Assembly: GCA_038093975.1 (NCBI GenBank)
Contig: JBBPTG010000001.1
Span: forward strand, 806,001 to 870,000
Source: Chalciporus piperatus
Taxonomy: Eukaryota; Basidiomycota; Agaricomycetes; Boletales; Boletaceae
Direction: 5' to 3'
DNA length: 64,000 nt
Below are positions 1 through 12,600 of the stretch, in pieces. The notes under the pieces were generated by a model, which was not told the DNA's origin, did not search any database, and saw only the letters and a program-made list of their open reading frames with translations. The number at the start of each line of letters is the position of its first letter. Within the stretch, counting starts at the first letter, position 1. Position numbers and translations under genes: made by a program.

Positions 1-1300
1 AACTCGGTTAGGCAGATGGATATCGGAACGTCGGGAGACGGTGACGCCGCCAGAGATTCAGTGGACGAAGGGCTCGGGTAAGGAAGAAGTTGCGCTGAGT
101 CAATGTGATCGTCGGAGTTCGGGTCAAAGTTGAGGGTCCCATGATAAATCCCAGGCGCTGCAGGAAATGACGGTCATGAATGAGAATTGTTGCATATGGA
201 AACACTGACCTGTCATCCAGGCGAGGGTCTTGGGCAATGAAAGAGCTTGGTCTGCATTCGGAGTGAAGAAATGGAGCTCTGAGTGTTGCAAGTCCCCAGG
301 TAACTCGGATATCTCTTCTGAACATCAGCGTCAAATATCCAATGAAGAATACATAGACCTACTGGGCGCTGTTTCTCGGTAAAGGGCAAACAAGGATGAG
401 AAAAGACGACCGCCATCTTCCGAACGTCGATCCAGTGGACCAGAGAACTGGTATATGCGTGATGGTGTAGTCGTAATCACAAGCGCGGTCTTCTGGTCAG
501 TAGGAGGGAACAGGTCGAACTTGATGCCCGTAATTGGTGCCTTTTCAGGTAGTGAGAAGAGTACCTGGAGATATCGCTCTTGTGACTTGAAAAGATCTTC
601 CCCTGCATCGAGGACAGCTTCAAAGATAGCACCACTGCGTGTTCCAAATAGGAATTCTTTAGTTGACGAAGAGTGTGACGAGGACAGCAGCGCTGCCTTG
701 TTCCATGCAACACTCTCAATGACCAACTTGTTGAACGACTTCAACGGTTTCGGTTTCTTCCACCCCCGGTACAAATACCAGTTCTCTCCTTGGTGAGATG
801 TGATAATAAGATGGCGGCCAGAAGGGTCGAGGAATATCTTGTATATTGACGTCTCTGTAGGTTTTCGAGGAATGGGAATCTGAATAACTTGCTCTGCATG
901 CGAAAGCTCGATGAGAATGAGGACATTGGAGGACAAAGCCATGGCCAGAACGTCGGAAGAAACGGCAAGCGAAACTAATGGAGCAGGAAGGGTGTATTGC
1001 ACTCGGCCGAGGTCGAAGATGGGTGTGTTGGCGGGGGCAGAGGGCGGAAGCTGCCCACTGGGCTGGGGAAAAGTCAGTTGCATGGAATATGGTAGAGCAT
1101 CATGATGGTACTGACACCAGACGGAGATCGCTCTTGCTCCTGGAGCTCGTCATCGAACGGGGAGGGCTCGAAGCCTTGGTACTGCACGTGAGGCAAGGCA
1201 GGATGGGAGCTATGAGATGGTGCTGCATGCTCAATAACTGAGAGTGGTGATGAGAACTCGTGGTCGTCGTTGTGCTGATCGACTTACATTCGTCAAACAT
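1..1300 (-). CDS. VPS18: Vps18/Pep3, HOPS/CORVET subunit (partial, 3' end outside window)
   Basis: Core subunit of the HOPS and CORVET tethering complexes that act in vacuole and endosome fusion. Five exons can be read on the minus strand: 1300-1288, 1237-1116, 1062-363, 317-210 and 157-1. Joined, they stay in one frame through four short introns with standard borders. Family landmarks are IFLDPSGRHLIITSHQGENW, the YLYRGW stretch, GGRLFSSLFALYRETAP, and LQHSELHFFTPNAD followed by LPKTLAWMT and PGIYHGTLNF. These belong to the N-terminal beta-propeller region; the clathrin-repeat and RING parts lie beyond the window. The start MFDEF was chosen because the first exon ends at a clean GTAAGT and the next one continues the frame. 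It diverges from the SHB17-like gene, with about 140 bp between start codons. Family assignment is firm; the exact start is likely but untested. Confidence 0.9.
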
Positions 1301-1440
1301 TGCGCTGGTCGTCGAGCGTCGCGTTGGACTTGAGTTGGACTAGGTGGATTACTGTCGCTAAATGCAGTAATTGTGTACTAAATTACTATGTAAGTCCTGG
1401 GATTTCTCCTATCGCAGTTAACCATCAGCGCTCAGCGACG

Positions 1441-2499
1441 ATGTCCCCTCCGACACCAAGAGTGTTTCTTATCCGACACGGTGAGTCTACCAACTTCATG
1501 GACAATATTGACTATCCACCAACATCCGTTAGGCGAGACCGAGTGGTCTCTCAACGGGTGAGCCGTTATAGCATCCCCGATACATCCTGACTCAGATCTT
1601 TCGCACAGACGACACGTAAGTCATCTTGTGGATTTTATCTTCAAGCACATGGTGAACTTGTTTTTTTGTCAGACCGGGAAAAGTGACATCCCCTTGACAG
1701 CTCGGGGGGAGCAGCAGATCCAGGAGAAAGCCCCAATTCTGGTCGGGGAAGGCCGTCCGTATTCTCTGCTGATATTTTCACCCTTAGTCGTAACTTGTCA
1801 CACAGGCCCTCTGGACCCAAAGAATCTATGCGTTGCTTTCATCTCACCCCGCAAACGCGCCCACAGGACCTTCCATCTGCTGTTTAACCACTTACACGAG
1901 TTTCCCGCCCATGTTCTTACAGAGGAAGCTCGCGAATGGGACTACGGTGATTACGAAGGCCTCTTGAAGGAAGAGATTCTTGCAAGACAGCCAAGCTGGG
2001 ACATCTGGAGAGACGGGTGCGTTTTCCATATTCTATAGTAACCCATCTGATTTGCCCCTGTTAGCTGCCCTGGAGGCGAGAGCGTGGAAGACATGCGCTC
2101 TCGTGTGGACGGCATGATTGCAAAGGTCGAATAGGTTTTCTCGAATAACACATGCTTACACGACACAGGTGCGCGAATACCACCGCCAGTATTTTGAAGA
2201 GGGCAAGGGTACTCGCGATGTGCTCATCGTTGCCCATGGGCACTTCAACCGTGTATTCATCTCTCGCTGGATCAACTTTGACCTCGCGCTTGGTATGATC
2301 TTTGTACCAGTGTGGGCTCATCTGCTGACCACTTGGCAGGAACACACTTCAATGTTGAGCCCGGAGGAGTGAGATCCTTTTGCTGGATTCTTGACCATGG
2401 CTAAAATGTTACGAATAGGTTTCTGTCCTCTCGTACAATCATAAGTCGCTTGATGAGCCCGCCTTGAATGCGCTCAACCTGTACGCGGATCTAAAATGA
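1441..2499 (+). CDS. SHB17: Histidine phosphatase, SHB17-type sedoheptulose-1,7-bisphosphatase
   Basis: Phosphoglycerate-mutase-like phosphatase. In yeast Shb17 removes the 1-phosphate of sedoheptulose-1,7-bisphosphate, feeding ribose synthesis. Nine exons: 1441-1480, 1533-1557, 1609-1615, 1673-1754, 1806-2016, 2065-2125, 2169-2292, 2340-2368 and 2419-2499. They sum to 660 nt (219 aa). Visible motifs are the catalytic LIRHGETEW near residue 10, ISPRKRA with a phosphate-binding Arg, REWDYGDYEG carrying the acid residue, IWRDGCPGGES, and VAHGHFNRV with the second catalytic His. The C-terminal VSVLSYNHKSLDEPAL matches the Shb17 end better than other histidine phosphatases do. The protein is somewhat shorter than the yeast enzyme. 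Exon 3 is only 7 nt. Substrate is inferred from similarity; another sugar phosphate is possible. Confidence 0.82.
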
Positions 2500-2738
2500 T
2501 TTTAGGTAGATGAAGACATGAAGTCGTAGACTTGAATTTTTTTTTGTGAATGAATTGGAGTTGCGGCGATGGCCGGTGTGGATGGGCCGAATTTGTTACG
2601 TTGCGGTTGCGTTGCGGTTAGCGCGTAGCGTTTATAATATTTTCCTTCCGCTTTGTTTCCTTCGAGATTTTATTTCCTCTTTCACTCGTTTCAGACTCTC
2701 TACTCTTTACTCTTCCGCTGCCATCATCTTCAGTGATC

Positions 2739-5700
2739 ATGGCCGACGTTGAGCTCCATTCTGCAACTCCCGACCTCGAAGTTCCCGCCGAAGCTGTCCC
2801 CGTGTCCGAGGATGAGGCTTCTGACGCTCCCGGCGAACACGAGGCGTCTGACGTGGTAGATCAAGATCCTAATGCACAGGTTGAACCGGAAAATATGGAA
2901 GATAACCCCGAAGATGAGGCTACGCCTGATGAAATAATAAAAGATGAAGACGGCAATGTGCAGGATGCCACGCAACGACCAGAGCCCGACGACACGCTGT
3001 CCAACCCCGCACCCGCCGCAGGTGCGGAGGTGACCAAGAAAGCTGCTGGACCCTCAAAAGGCACAACTCCTGCGGGCAAGGACAAGTTGACAGTGGCTGC
3101 AAAGACCGCCCCTGGCAAAGCGACTCCCTCCACACCAACGGGAAAGAAGGTGCGTTGAACGTGCTTGTGGACACGTTTGCTTCATATGAACCACGTGCTG
3201 GACAGGCCTCCCATGCGGGCACGTTGAGCATTAGTGCTACCAAGGCAGCCCCTTCAAGCAAGGCCGCTGCCTCTTCTACTCTCTCCAAATCTTCCGCATC
3301 TCCCTCTACCGTAAAGAAAACAAGCACCTCTTCTACTGCAAATCAACCTGCGAAAACTACGACAATGGCCTCATCAAAAGGCCCTAATTCAGGCCCTGCT
3401 CCGCCTAGCAGAAGGTCGTCTATGCTCCCCCCTAGGGCTCCTTCGGCGACCGGAGCACCTCCAGCACCCAAATCACGAACTTCAACCTTATTGGCATCAT
3501 TAGCCTCCTCCACTTCTAAATCCCCACCTGCAGACGCAAATCCCCGTCCCTCTGTAGTTTCGCCTGTCGGTTCAGTTGCGTCTCTCAGGTCTAACACAAC
3601 GGGCAGCGCTCCAGCCGCCGCCGCCCCTCTATCCCGCCCTCGTGCAATGATTTCGGAGGCCGTAAAGAGGACGCCATCGAGTTCAAGGCCGAGTTTACCT
3701 CCCGCCGCCGCGCCGCCGCCCCAACCTCGTACGATGCGACCAATGGGTTCAATTTCTTCTATACGGGAAGTTCGTGACGACACGAAGGCACTCGACGATT
3801 TGCAAGAAAAGGTACGAGGGGTTCACTGCAAACGCAGGAGCAATTTTTGACAGGTTGCATAGCTTACGGAGGCAAACAAGAACTTTGCTGCCAAGTTGGA
3901 GGAAGTCGCTGCACTTGAGACCAAGATTTCACAGCTGGAAGGATCTCTTAGCGATGCGCTAGCAGATGTCAGAATTAGGACCTCTTCTCTCGAGCAACTT
4001 CGAACCAGTGCACAATCTTCGGACGCAGAAATCAAGAGACTACAAGCCAGCTTGCAGCATGTGCAGGCAGATCACGGGCGTGATCTTGACTCGCTCAATT
4101 CTGTCAGGGAAGAAGTGAGTTTTTTGTCGTCGGATTTTGGTCCTGTCTGATCTTTTTTTACTAGCTGAAAATTGCGAATGGATCTATCGCCAACCAAACC
4201 AAGCTTATCGAAACATTCCAGACCCAGATCCAGACGTTGACCGCTGATATCGCCGCTGCTCAAGAAAACTTTGAGTCGCTTCGTGCCTCAAGCGACCACT
4301 CATCGGTCGAGGCTTCGGCGGCTGCCCAGATGGAGCGCGAAGCTTTCCTCAGGGCGAAGGCTGATGTTGAAACCATCACGGCAGAAGTGAACAGCTTGAG
4401 AGCTGCTCACAACAGAGCTGCTCAAGACGCGGCTGCGAGGCTTAGCGAGTCGCAACAACGTGTTGCTGAGGTAGCTTCTCTCAATGCTCAGCTCAGCGAA
4501 TTGAAGGCGGAAAGAGAGGAGAGCGCAGCAAAGATCTCCGAGTTGGAGGTCGAAATCTTGGAACTCAAGGAGAGTCAGGAGGAAGCGGACGATGACCACA
4601 AGGAAACTCTGGACCGCCTCCAGAAGGCGGAAGCTGAGCACACTGAGGCTGTTGCAGCTACGCAGCGAGCCATAAGCGATGCGAATGCTCGAGAGGCGGA
4701 GAATGCACAGAAGGCCGCCGATGCTGCGTCACTCCACGCCGATGAAGTGCAGATTGTCAAGGATGACCTCGCAAGAGCTCTTTCCGAGGTCGAAGCGTTC
4801 AAAGCCGAGCTCGCTTCCGCCCATGCTGCTCATGAGGAGACGAGCGCTGTCGCCCGGGCAGCCGCTGAAGCACATGAACAGGAGATGGAAGAGACCGAGC
4901 AATCGTATCTCTCGAAACACATTGAACTATCGGAGGAGATTAAGCGACTCACTGCTGAACTTGATGTGAGTCATCCCCTTTGTTGATGGTTGACCAATTC
5001 CCAATCTCCTACAGGCTCAGGAATCGAAGTATGATGCCAAAGTTGCCGCGGTGAAGTCGGAGCATGATGCGCTACTTCAAGAGACATTTGCACGAGCCAA
5101 GGTGAGTTCAACGCTTCTGTTCTTTACATCTGCTCATGAATTTGTAGAGTGAGGCAGGGGAGGCGCACGGCCAAGACCTTCAGGCTCTCCGCGCCGCGTC
5201 CCAAGCATCCATCGAGCAACTTCGTGCTGCCCATCAGTCTACTGTGAATGATCTCCAGGCAGAGCATGAAGGTGCCCTTGAATCTCGAGTTGGCGAGCTC
5301 GAGAAGAAGCTTAGCGGCCAATCGCTCGAGCTTCGTGCCACTCAAGACGACCTCACTAAGGCCAAGACCGTCCTGGATGCTGCCCGTACCGAAGGAGAGA
5401 CCCTCAAGGCGCAGCTTGAGGAAGGTCGCGTCAACTTCATCTCCGCCTCCGCTAATGCTGACCAGGCCGCCAAAATCGAGCGCCTTACCAAGGAGCTTGC
5501 CAACCTCCGTGACGAGAATGTCATGCTTAACGACGTTTTGGCTGTCACCAAAGAGTCTCTCTCCGAGATGTCAACTAAACACACCGAGGAACTCGAGGAG
5601 GCAGCACGCGCTCGTGTGGAGGACGTCATGAAGCTTCGTTCTGCCCATGATGGGGAAATCAGCACCCTGGCCGCTCAGAAGTCTGAGTTAACGCTGTCAC

Positions 5701-6263
5701 TTTCCGATTTGGAAGGTGAAATCGCGATGCTCAAGGCCCAGTTGGCTGCCGTTGAGCCAGCTGTTTCTTCGAGGAGCAATGGCGTGGTCCACGCGTCTAC
5801 CACGACGGTGACACGCGAAGAGCTTCAAAAGGTCCACGAGGCACATAACCTGAAGATGCACGACCTACAGGCGGAACACGAGCGCGCTGTGAGGGCAACG
5901 GTGGTAGAAGTGGAGACGCTTCAAGCTCGGTTGGACGAAGTTCAGCAAGATGTCGCGCGAAAATCTATGGAGATCCAATATCTCGAGCAAGAACAAGAGG
6001 AGAGCCAAGACTCAATTACTCGGTATGTGAAGGTTTTTGGACTACAAAGTTTATTCGGAGTAGTGATTGCGCTGGCCGTCATCTTTGATTTCATATGAAC
6101 CCGTTGCTTTGGTTTTGCATCGCTATGATCTTTACTATACCTTCCTTTCGTCATTCATATGTGATCTCATTGGACGATCTCATATGGAACTAAATTATTG
6201 ACTGCGCCCCGCGTGTTTTCTTGCAGATTGAAGGCAGACCTGGAGGCGTTGAAAGCGCAATGA
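2739..6263 (+). CDS. Long coiled-coil protein with acidic and Pro/Ser-rich N-terminus
   Basis: Not recognised as a named family. Seven exons (2739-3149, 3206-3811, 3863-4114, 4165-4965, 5015-5101, 5148-6022, 6227-6263) give 3069 nt and 1022 aa. Residues 1-90 are acidic. Residues about 90-330 are low-complexity Ala/Ser/Pro/Lys with basic patches, which could bind microtubules or nucleic acid. From about residue 335 to the end the protein is almost pure heptad-type coiled coil (repeated LEE, LKA, ELE and AEH units). There is no signal peptide or membrane segment. The layout, a disordered head followed by a very long rod, resembles cytoskeletal linkers and golgin- or myosin-tail-like proteins, but no diagnostic domain is visible. 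The last intron, at 6023-6226, is unusually long for this window (204 nt). The exon joins are well supported by frame. Confidence 0.85.
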
Positions 6264-6802
6264 AGAGACCTCCACGACGTCATGCCTCGGCCATTTCTAT
6301 CAGCCTCGTGGATTCCGTGCGGTTTCGATATCTCTCTCTCGTGGCTCTTCTCTCGTGTTGCCGTTCATATCCGTCATGGATCCTCGATACAAGGTATCCC
6401 GGCCTCGTTTTATTTTCTGGTCTCCCGGTTTTTATACGGTATTTCGACTTCACATACCCAGGTCTAGCTACTATGCATGCACATACCACTCGGATTATTC
6501 TTCTTAATTACGCAGCATGTATTTTGCCTAATGAACGAGTTTCGTGTGGGTCAGACAAACCACGACAGAGCTCCCCCAGACTATAGTCTGACTACATATC
6601 ATTAATGTGAACTGCAGCCTGTTGAGTACTATCAAATGCCGGCCGAAATTGTCCGACTTTGCGAATTCTACGAATGGTAATCACATGCCCCATAAGGAAC
6701 GCGTCGCCCCATTTTAGATCGCGTTTGAGTTTGTTCTTCTCTTCAACTCGTTCCACTCTCTCCTCCATTTTCTGCTCTTCGCCCCTCTACGACCAGCACA
6801 CG
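6264..6802. other. Intergenic region, UTRs and promoter, no gene seen
   Basis: About 540 nt between the coiled-coil gene and YHM2, both on the plus strand. It must hold the 3' UTR of the first and the promoter and 5' UTR of the second. Open frames here are short and have no family likeness. The one structured element seen is a 14-bp perfect palindrome at 6577-6590. Confidence 0.6.
6577..6590. repeat. 14-bp perfect palindrome upstream of YHM2
   Basis: The bases CAGACTATAGTCTG read the same on both strands. It lies about 215 bp before the YHM2 start codon. It could be a binding site for a dimeric regulator, or chance; nothing else in the sequence decides. Confidence 0.5.
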
Positions 6803-8276
6803 ATGGCAATTCAAAAGGAACCCGGCCAGAAGGGCGTCAACTGGTCAAACATTGCTGTCGGTAAGCTGCTTTCCTACAGAAAAGACGCGTTCGTACTGAC
6901 GTTACACCGAAAAGGTGCTATCATGAACATGGTACTTTATTCTGTTCATCGTAGCAATCAAATACTCACTTGGGTGCGCTTTTTGCGACGTCGCAATCTC
7001 TAGTTCGTGAGTAGCCTTACTTTATATCCCAACCTTCACGTCTAATGTGCATTCCAGGAGGCAAGTCCACTCGAGGCATTAAACTTTTTTGTATGCATTT
7101 TTAAGCTTTTCACGTAGGTGACGACCCTCGGTCAACCTCTAGAGGTTCTTAAAACCCAAATGGCTGCCAACCGGTCGCAAACCATGGTCCAAGCTACCCA
7201 GGCCGTTTGGGCGCGTGGTGGCACCGCTGGGCTCTTCCAAGGTCTTATTCCATGGGTATGCGCACTAGCTGTCCTATCCGCTCTCCTTCTCATTCGCGCC
7301 ATGCTGTAGGCTTGGATTGAGGCTTCTACGAAGGGTGCCGTTCTGCTCTTCACCGCGTCCGAAATCGAGACAAGCGTTGTAGGCATGGGCGTTGGCCCTG
7401 CTGCAGCTGGCCTAATGGGCGGAATGGGTGGTGGTATTGCTCAGGCTTATGCGACTATGGGTAAGTGATGGCCTGTCATTCATCTCCGATGAGCTGCAAT
7501 GATGCACCTCACATCCAAAGGCTAGCGTTCGTCGCTATGATGCCTCAGAATATACCATCTTTCGGGACTGACGCAGCATTCATGTCTCTTGTGCCTGACC
7601 TTGTGCCTGACCCATCCTTTGATTTCCTAGGTTTCACGACCTGCATGAAAACTGTTGAGATTACCCGTCACAAAGAAGTCGCAAGTGGTGTACAACGGTC
7701 AACGTTCCAGGTATTCATGGACATATACCGCAAGGAAGGCATTCGTGGTATCAACAAAGGTGTTAATGCCGTCGCTGTACGACAATGTACAAACTGGGGT
7801 TCCCGGTTCGTATTTTCCCAACAAATATCGGTTCTATCGGCTCACTTGTTGATCATGCTCTAGTATGGGTTTCGCACGATTGGCCGAAACTGGGATCCGG
7901 AATGTACGTGGTAAAGGCGAGCATGAGCAACTGGGCGCCCTCGACAAGATCCTGGCCTCCACTGTTGGTGGTGCTTTGGCAACATGGAACCAACCCATTG
8001 AAGTTGTCCGCGTTGAAGTAATTCTTCTCGTTTTATATCCCCTCGGCAAGGAGCTAATATGTCTACAAGATGCAATCCATGGCCAAGGGGACTGCAAATA
8101 GCAACCGCCCTGCGAAACTAACCATCTTGAACACGTTGAAGTTCATCTACAGCGAAAACGGCATTAAAGGTCTCTACCGTGGAGTAACACCTCGCATAGG
8201 TCTTGGAATTTGGCAAACTATTTGCATGGTCTCATTCGCGGACTACGTCAAAGTTTGGGTCAAGGGCCGTCAATGA
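6803..8276 (+). CDS. YHM2: Mitochondrial citrate/2-oxoglutarate carrier Yhm2
   Basis: Inner-membrane carrier that in yeast exchanges citrate for 2-oxoglutarate; it was also described as binding mitochondrial DNA. Nine exons: 6803-6860, 6915-6931, 7004-7006, 7058-7060, 7118-7255, 7310-7460, 7631-7805, 7864-8017 and 8070-8276. They sum to 906 nt and 301 aa, normal for a six-helix carrier. Diagnostic stretches are [52 protein letters not shown] and [17 protein letters not shown]. The two 3-nt exons supply Phe26 and Glu27, restoring the conserved MFEVTTLGQP run, and the intron after Glu27 starts with GC. Without them the intron would be about 186 nt and lose both residues. The function call rests on family similarity. 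Confidence 0.88.
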
Positions 8277-8540
8277 AGGGGCGGTTTATTCCTACTCTTG
8301 GAGAGATAATATCCTTATTTTGTGTTGCACATAATGATATACCGTTCGCTTATCCCACTAGTTACATAGTCAATAGATGGATTTGTGCCCAACAGTGGAT
8401 GTTCCATTCAACTATGTACTGACCCGAGATCGTGTTCTGAGTAATGGCGACATACCCAGACTAGGCACACTGGTGTTAATTCCGAGTTGCACACTCCCAA
8501 CACCTCCCTCCATACATTCAGTATTCACTGCTCTTCCAGC

Positions 8541-9490
8541 ATGAGCGCACAAGCCACACCACTTAAGGTGCCCTTGAATCCTCTGCTGGCACAATATCTA
8601 GTCCAGCTCGCCAAGAACCCTCTCCGGACAAAGGCAATCACGTCAGGTTGGTGTTTGCCGTTCTCCTGGGACACCCATACCGATGACCATCTATCCAGCA
8701 ACATTCTCCTTCCTTCAGGAGATCATTGGATCCAACGTCGCAGGCGTACCGCCGAAGCCAACCCCAAAGGATGCCTCACCGCTTACAATGGCTCTGGCGC
8801 GTTCACACATTGACGCCAAAGCGTTCAAGATGGCCCTTTACGGCTTCTTCGTCTCTGCTCCCCTTGGCCACTTCCTCGTTGGCCTCCTGCAGAAAGCCTT
8901 TGCTGGCAAAGTCGGTGTGAAGTACAGGATCGGACAATTGTTGGCGAGCAACTTGTTCATTGCACCCATTCAAGTCACCGGTGAGTCCCAACTTCACGCC
9001 GCATTCTCGTGGCGTCTATTGACGTCTCCGCAGCCTACCTATCCTCAATGGCTATCATCAATGGTGCCAGGTCCGTGGATGAAGTCATTCGTACCGTCAG
9101 AGCAGGTTTCTTCTCGGTCATGAGGGTAAGTGTGTATGTGTCATGTGCAAGTCTTGATTGACTCCCGCTTTCACCAGGTGAATTGGATTGTTTCACCCTT
9201 GTCCATGACGATAGCCCAGCAGTTCATTCCAGTTGAGGTACGTGCTTTGCGGGCCTTCCGGTTTGGTGAAACTGACCTGGCTGCGTAGCTTTGGGTACCC
9301 TTCTTCAACCTTGTTCAATTCGCACTTGGGGTGAGTCGAGTCTTAGCTCAAGTCGGGCAATGCTAATCTGACCAAATTTTGATCCTGTCAGACGGTCTTC
9401 AATGTCAAGATGAAGAAGTTACGCCTTGCCGCTGCCAAAAAGGAGGGAGAGCAAAACGAACGCGAGCGAGCAAAGGCTAAAGTTGAATGA
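8541..9490 (+). CDS. Mpv17/PMP22 (PXMP2) family membrane protein
   Basis: Small integral membrane protein of the Mpv17/PMP22/Sym1 family, found in peroxisomes or the inner mitochondrial membrane and thought to form or regulate channels. Six exons (8541-8646, 8699-8980, 9034-9125, 9178-9237, 9289-9330, 9392-9490) sum to 681 nt, 226 aa. Features seen: an N-terminal YLVQLAKNPLRTKAITS segment typical of the family start, a hydrophobic FKMALYGFFVSAPLGHFLVG helix, FLAPIQVT-like LFIAPIQVT, and the C-terminal VNWIVSPLSMTIAQQFIPVE with LWVPFFNLVQFALGT, which is the signature region (family pattern W..P..Q..NF.P). A basic charged tail of about 30 residues follows. The extended loop after GSNVAG is longer than in yeast Sym1 and favours the PXMP2-like branch. 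Which organelle it serves cannot be told from sequence alone. Confidence 0.82.
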
Positions 9491-9620
9491 ACAACTCAAG
9501 GAATACAACTCATATCTTAGTCGTTCTTGTAGTATGGTTTACCAGGATTCCGCGATGTACACAACCTTTCTGTGGCTATACCCATGCTGTATATATTCTA
9601 TTGAAACCATCACCAAACTT

Positions 9621-12600
9621 TTACCTAGCGATGTCTGTTACAGTTAGGTGGGGGAGGTGCACAGGAGGTCCTTGTACATAGCGGTGTCTTGTGTACCATG
9701 GGGAGTTCAAGGGATCCGATATAGGCTCTCCAACCTCGATTTCAATTTGCCAACCGCAGAGTTCATACATCCCAGGACGAGAAACCCAGAGTTTCGCCTG
9801 GGAGGATACCGAATGTGAGGGCATCAGTAATCCTCGAATGGTATGTACTCCACAATATTGTGGTGGGAGGAAATCGTCGCTACAATCGAATTAGCAACCT
9901 GGGTAATGAAGCTGGTGGAGGCACTTACGAACGTTCGGGCGTCTCGTCCATCTTCGCATCAAACCTTAGCACGTAGCGGGCTGGGTTCGTCAATGAATGG
10001 TTCCTCAAAGAGAACGTCACGGATGCGAGAATCCCCCTTTTTGCATGTAAACACAGGAGATCAAGCTGACTCGGCGCGCAACGCACCCTTGACTGAAATC
10101 ATGCTCTACTGCAACACCATCTTGTATTGCGAACACCACAGGGTTCATCTCGGCGTTCCATTCACTGTCACGGATAGATTGCAATATCTCCAATTTCTCG
10201 CGCTGAGTTTCTGCGTACATACTTCGTTTGGCTTTGGCGCTCTCTGCGTTCTCGATGACCTCCCGAAGGGCTGCATGACCCGCACCGAGACTGAAGCCCG
10301 ACAGTAAGCTGAAGCCTGTTCGTCGTTCAGAGGGTATCTCCCAAAATATCAAGAAATCCACGGATAGAGGGTTGAACAGAGGAAAAATTTGAGGATGTGT
10401 GGTAGCAGGGATATGTGGATGTGATCGAGCTATCGAGCTCGCAACAATATTCCTCTTTTCCAACAAAAAGAGGTGTGAGATTGCGGGGTCATGCACCGAG
10501 ATGCTGGAATCATACTGCAAAAACTGGATAAGAAAAATGAATGATCGTTCTAAATAAATGCGTCTTACAGCGAAGGTATGCTGACAAGTGAGATCCAAGG
10601 GCGGCGGGTCCTCAGGTTCAAGCTCGCGACCGTTAAGAACATTAGCCAATTTTTTGGAGACAAAGCCATTGGAAGCTTCTAGACAACTCGACTGGTTTAC
10701 AGGGGACGCCTTGAATGACAAACGGGTCGATTGCGAAGGCTGAAGCGGTGTGCTAATCGGACTTGCTAAGTACCAGTAGCAGAATCACGTTAAATACTCA
10801 CGACGAGAGTGGCGACAGGTGGCGACAATCCCAGATAGGACTGACAGTAATTATCTGTTTGACATACATAGAACTTGAGGCTAGATTAGACACCTCGAGG
10901 CTAACGAGGAATGCATGGTCAGTCGAAGAGTTTGGGAAAGAGGTTGCCGACAATTCTAGTGAAGCATTGACATGGTAAGTTCTTGTTGCGCGTGTACAAT
11001 GGAATGCACGCCCGCTGGTCTGAGGACATCAGTGCGGAGAAGGCAAGACGAAATAGTGATAAGGCTTACCTCTCGATAGACGAAGAGTAAGCAGAGTTGC
11101 TGGTGTGCCGTCCGGCTTGGCCGCCATACAAGAGTTGTAGCCGTGCTCTCGCCTTGGGGAAGTTCCTTGCTTATGGGCACGTTATAAGGACACCATGATG
11201 AGAGCTTGTTATCTATATGCAAAGTTTCCGCAGAGCCGGCCGCGATTGATGCTAGGAAGGAATCAGTGGACGGTCCTTTCTCTCATCCCAAGAAAAAGAG
11301 CCTACAAGATTCAGACTCTATCCATATCTGATCCTCTTGACCACCAACTAACCATATTTCACCAATTGTCTTGGAACCTGCATTCGTCATCCAAAGCTTC
11401 ATCGGCTTGCATTCGCCTTCGTTGAGCACGAGGGACTCATTGTTCTCAAAGGAGACGGCAAGTTCTTGACTAGCTTCTTCAACGTCTGTTCTGATCATGA
11501 TGTCTGAGGCATAGGTCACAGTTTGTCTCTGTTGAGGAGTGTCTTGCAGTCTTCTGCCGCGTCGCGCTAGCGACTCCCTAGTAGGAAACAGGCCAAGGAA
11601 ATCATATTTGATGCTAGGGATCGTCAACGAAGCGGTTTGTGATGACTTCACCGCAATCGAAACCTGTAACGAGTCAAGCAGATAGCATACATCGAGGTAA
11701 CGTGGACCTCACCATACGGTTTTCCTTTGCACCAAGGATGACTTCTTCCAGGCATTCAACTACAAGATTCTCTTCGATCCACGAGGCATCCTTTCCTTTC
11801 GCTTCCACGATAGGTGTCAGGTTCGCTAGTGTCACCTCGGTGTCCAATGGATTTCGCAATGCAACATCAACCCAGAAAGATTCTGGTACATTTTGGAATA
11901 AATAAGCACAGCCAAGCTCGAGAGTGCGACCTGAACTTACCCCCCACAGCGGCTTTACCGCTTTTCTCAAGAGTTTCTTTGCCGCGGGTTCGCCAAAACA
12001 TTGTCCATACCTCCTCCCTGCTCTCCCATTCCGATTGATCGCCGCTAATGGAATCTCTAGGGAGTCGCGCACGACTTGAGGCTGGCACCGCAAAGGTTAT
12101 CGGTAGTGTCAGGCCTTCGAAATCGACATCTTGGCCAGAAATCGATTTCAAATGCTATGGCAGAGTTAGGACGCATATTTTCCTCGAAATGACCACATAC
12201 CGAAAATGCCACCCTGAAATCTTCCAGTAAAACTTTATCAGAAGTACTTTCCTTGCTATCGTCCCAAGTGTTTTGGTCGATCTTTGCAAGTGGCGATGAG
12301 GAAGCAGAGGACCAGCGTAATTGCCCGAGGAAGAACTTGACGGCACCCTTGATGTCACCAGTCGTATATAACAGTCTCCCTGAAAGAGAAAATAAATTCA
12401 GCCGGAATCACTGGGACAGAAAGAAGGGCAGTTCGACCTAGCGGGTGCTCGATCCCAGACATCACCGCATCAAATCCTGTAATCTCGGATGGAAGTTTCC
12501 CCTCTGAGTCCCAAAATGACGGCGACAACGACTTCTCGGGTCGATTATTGAAGAGCTCGTGAGCCCTCCGTAGGAAATACATCGTCAAAGGTTTCTAAAA

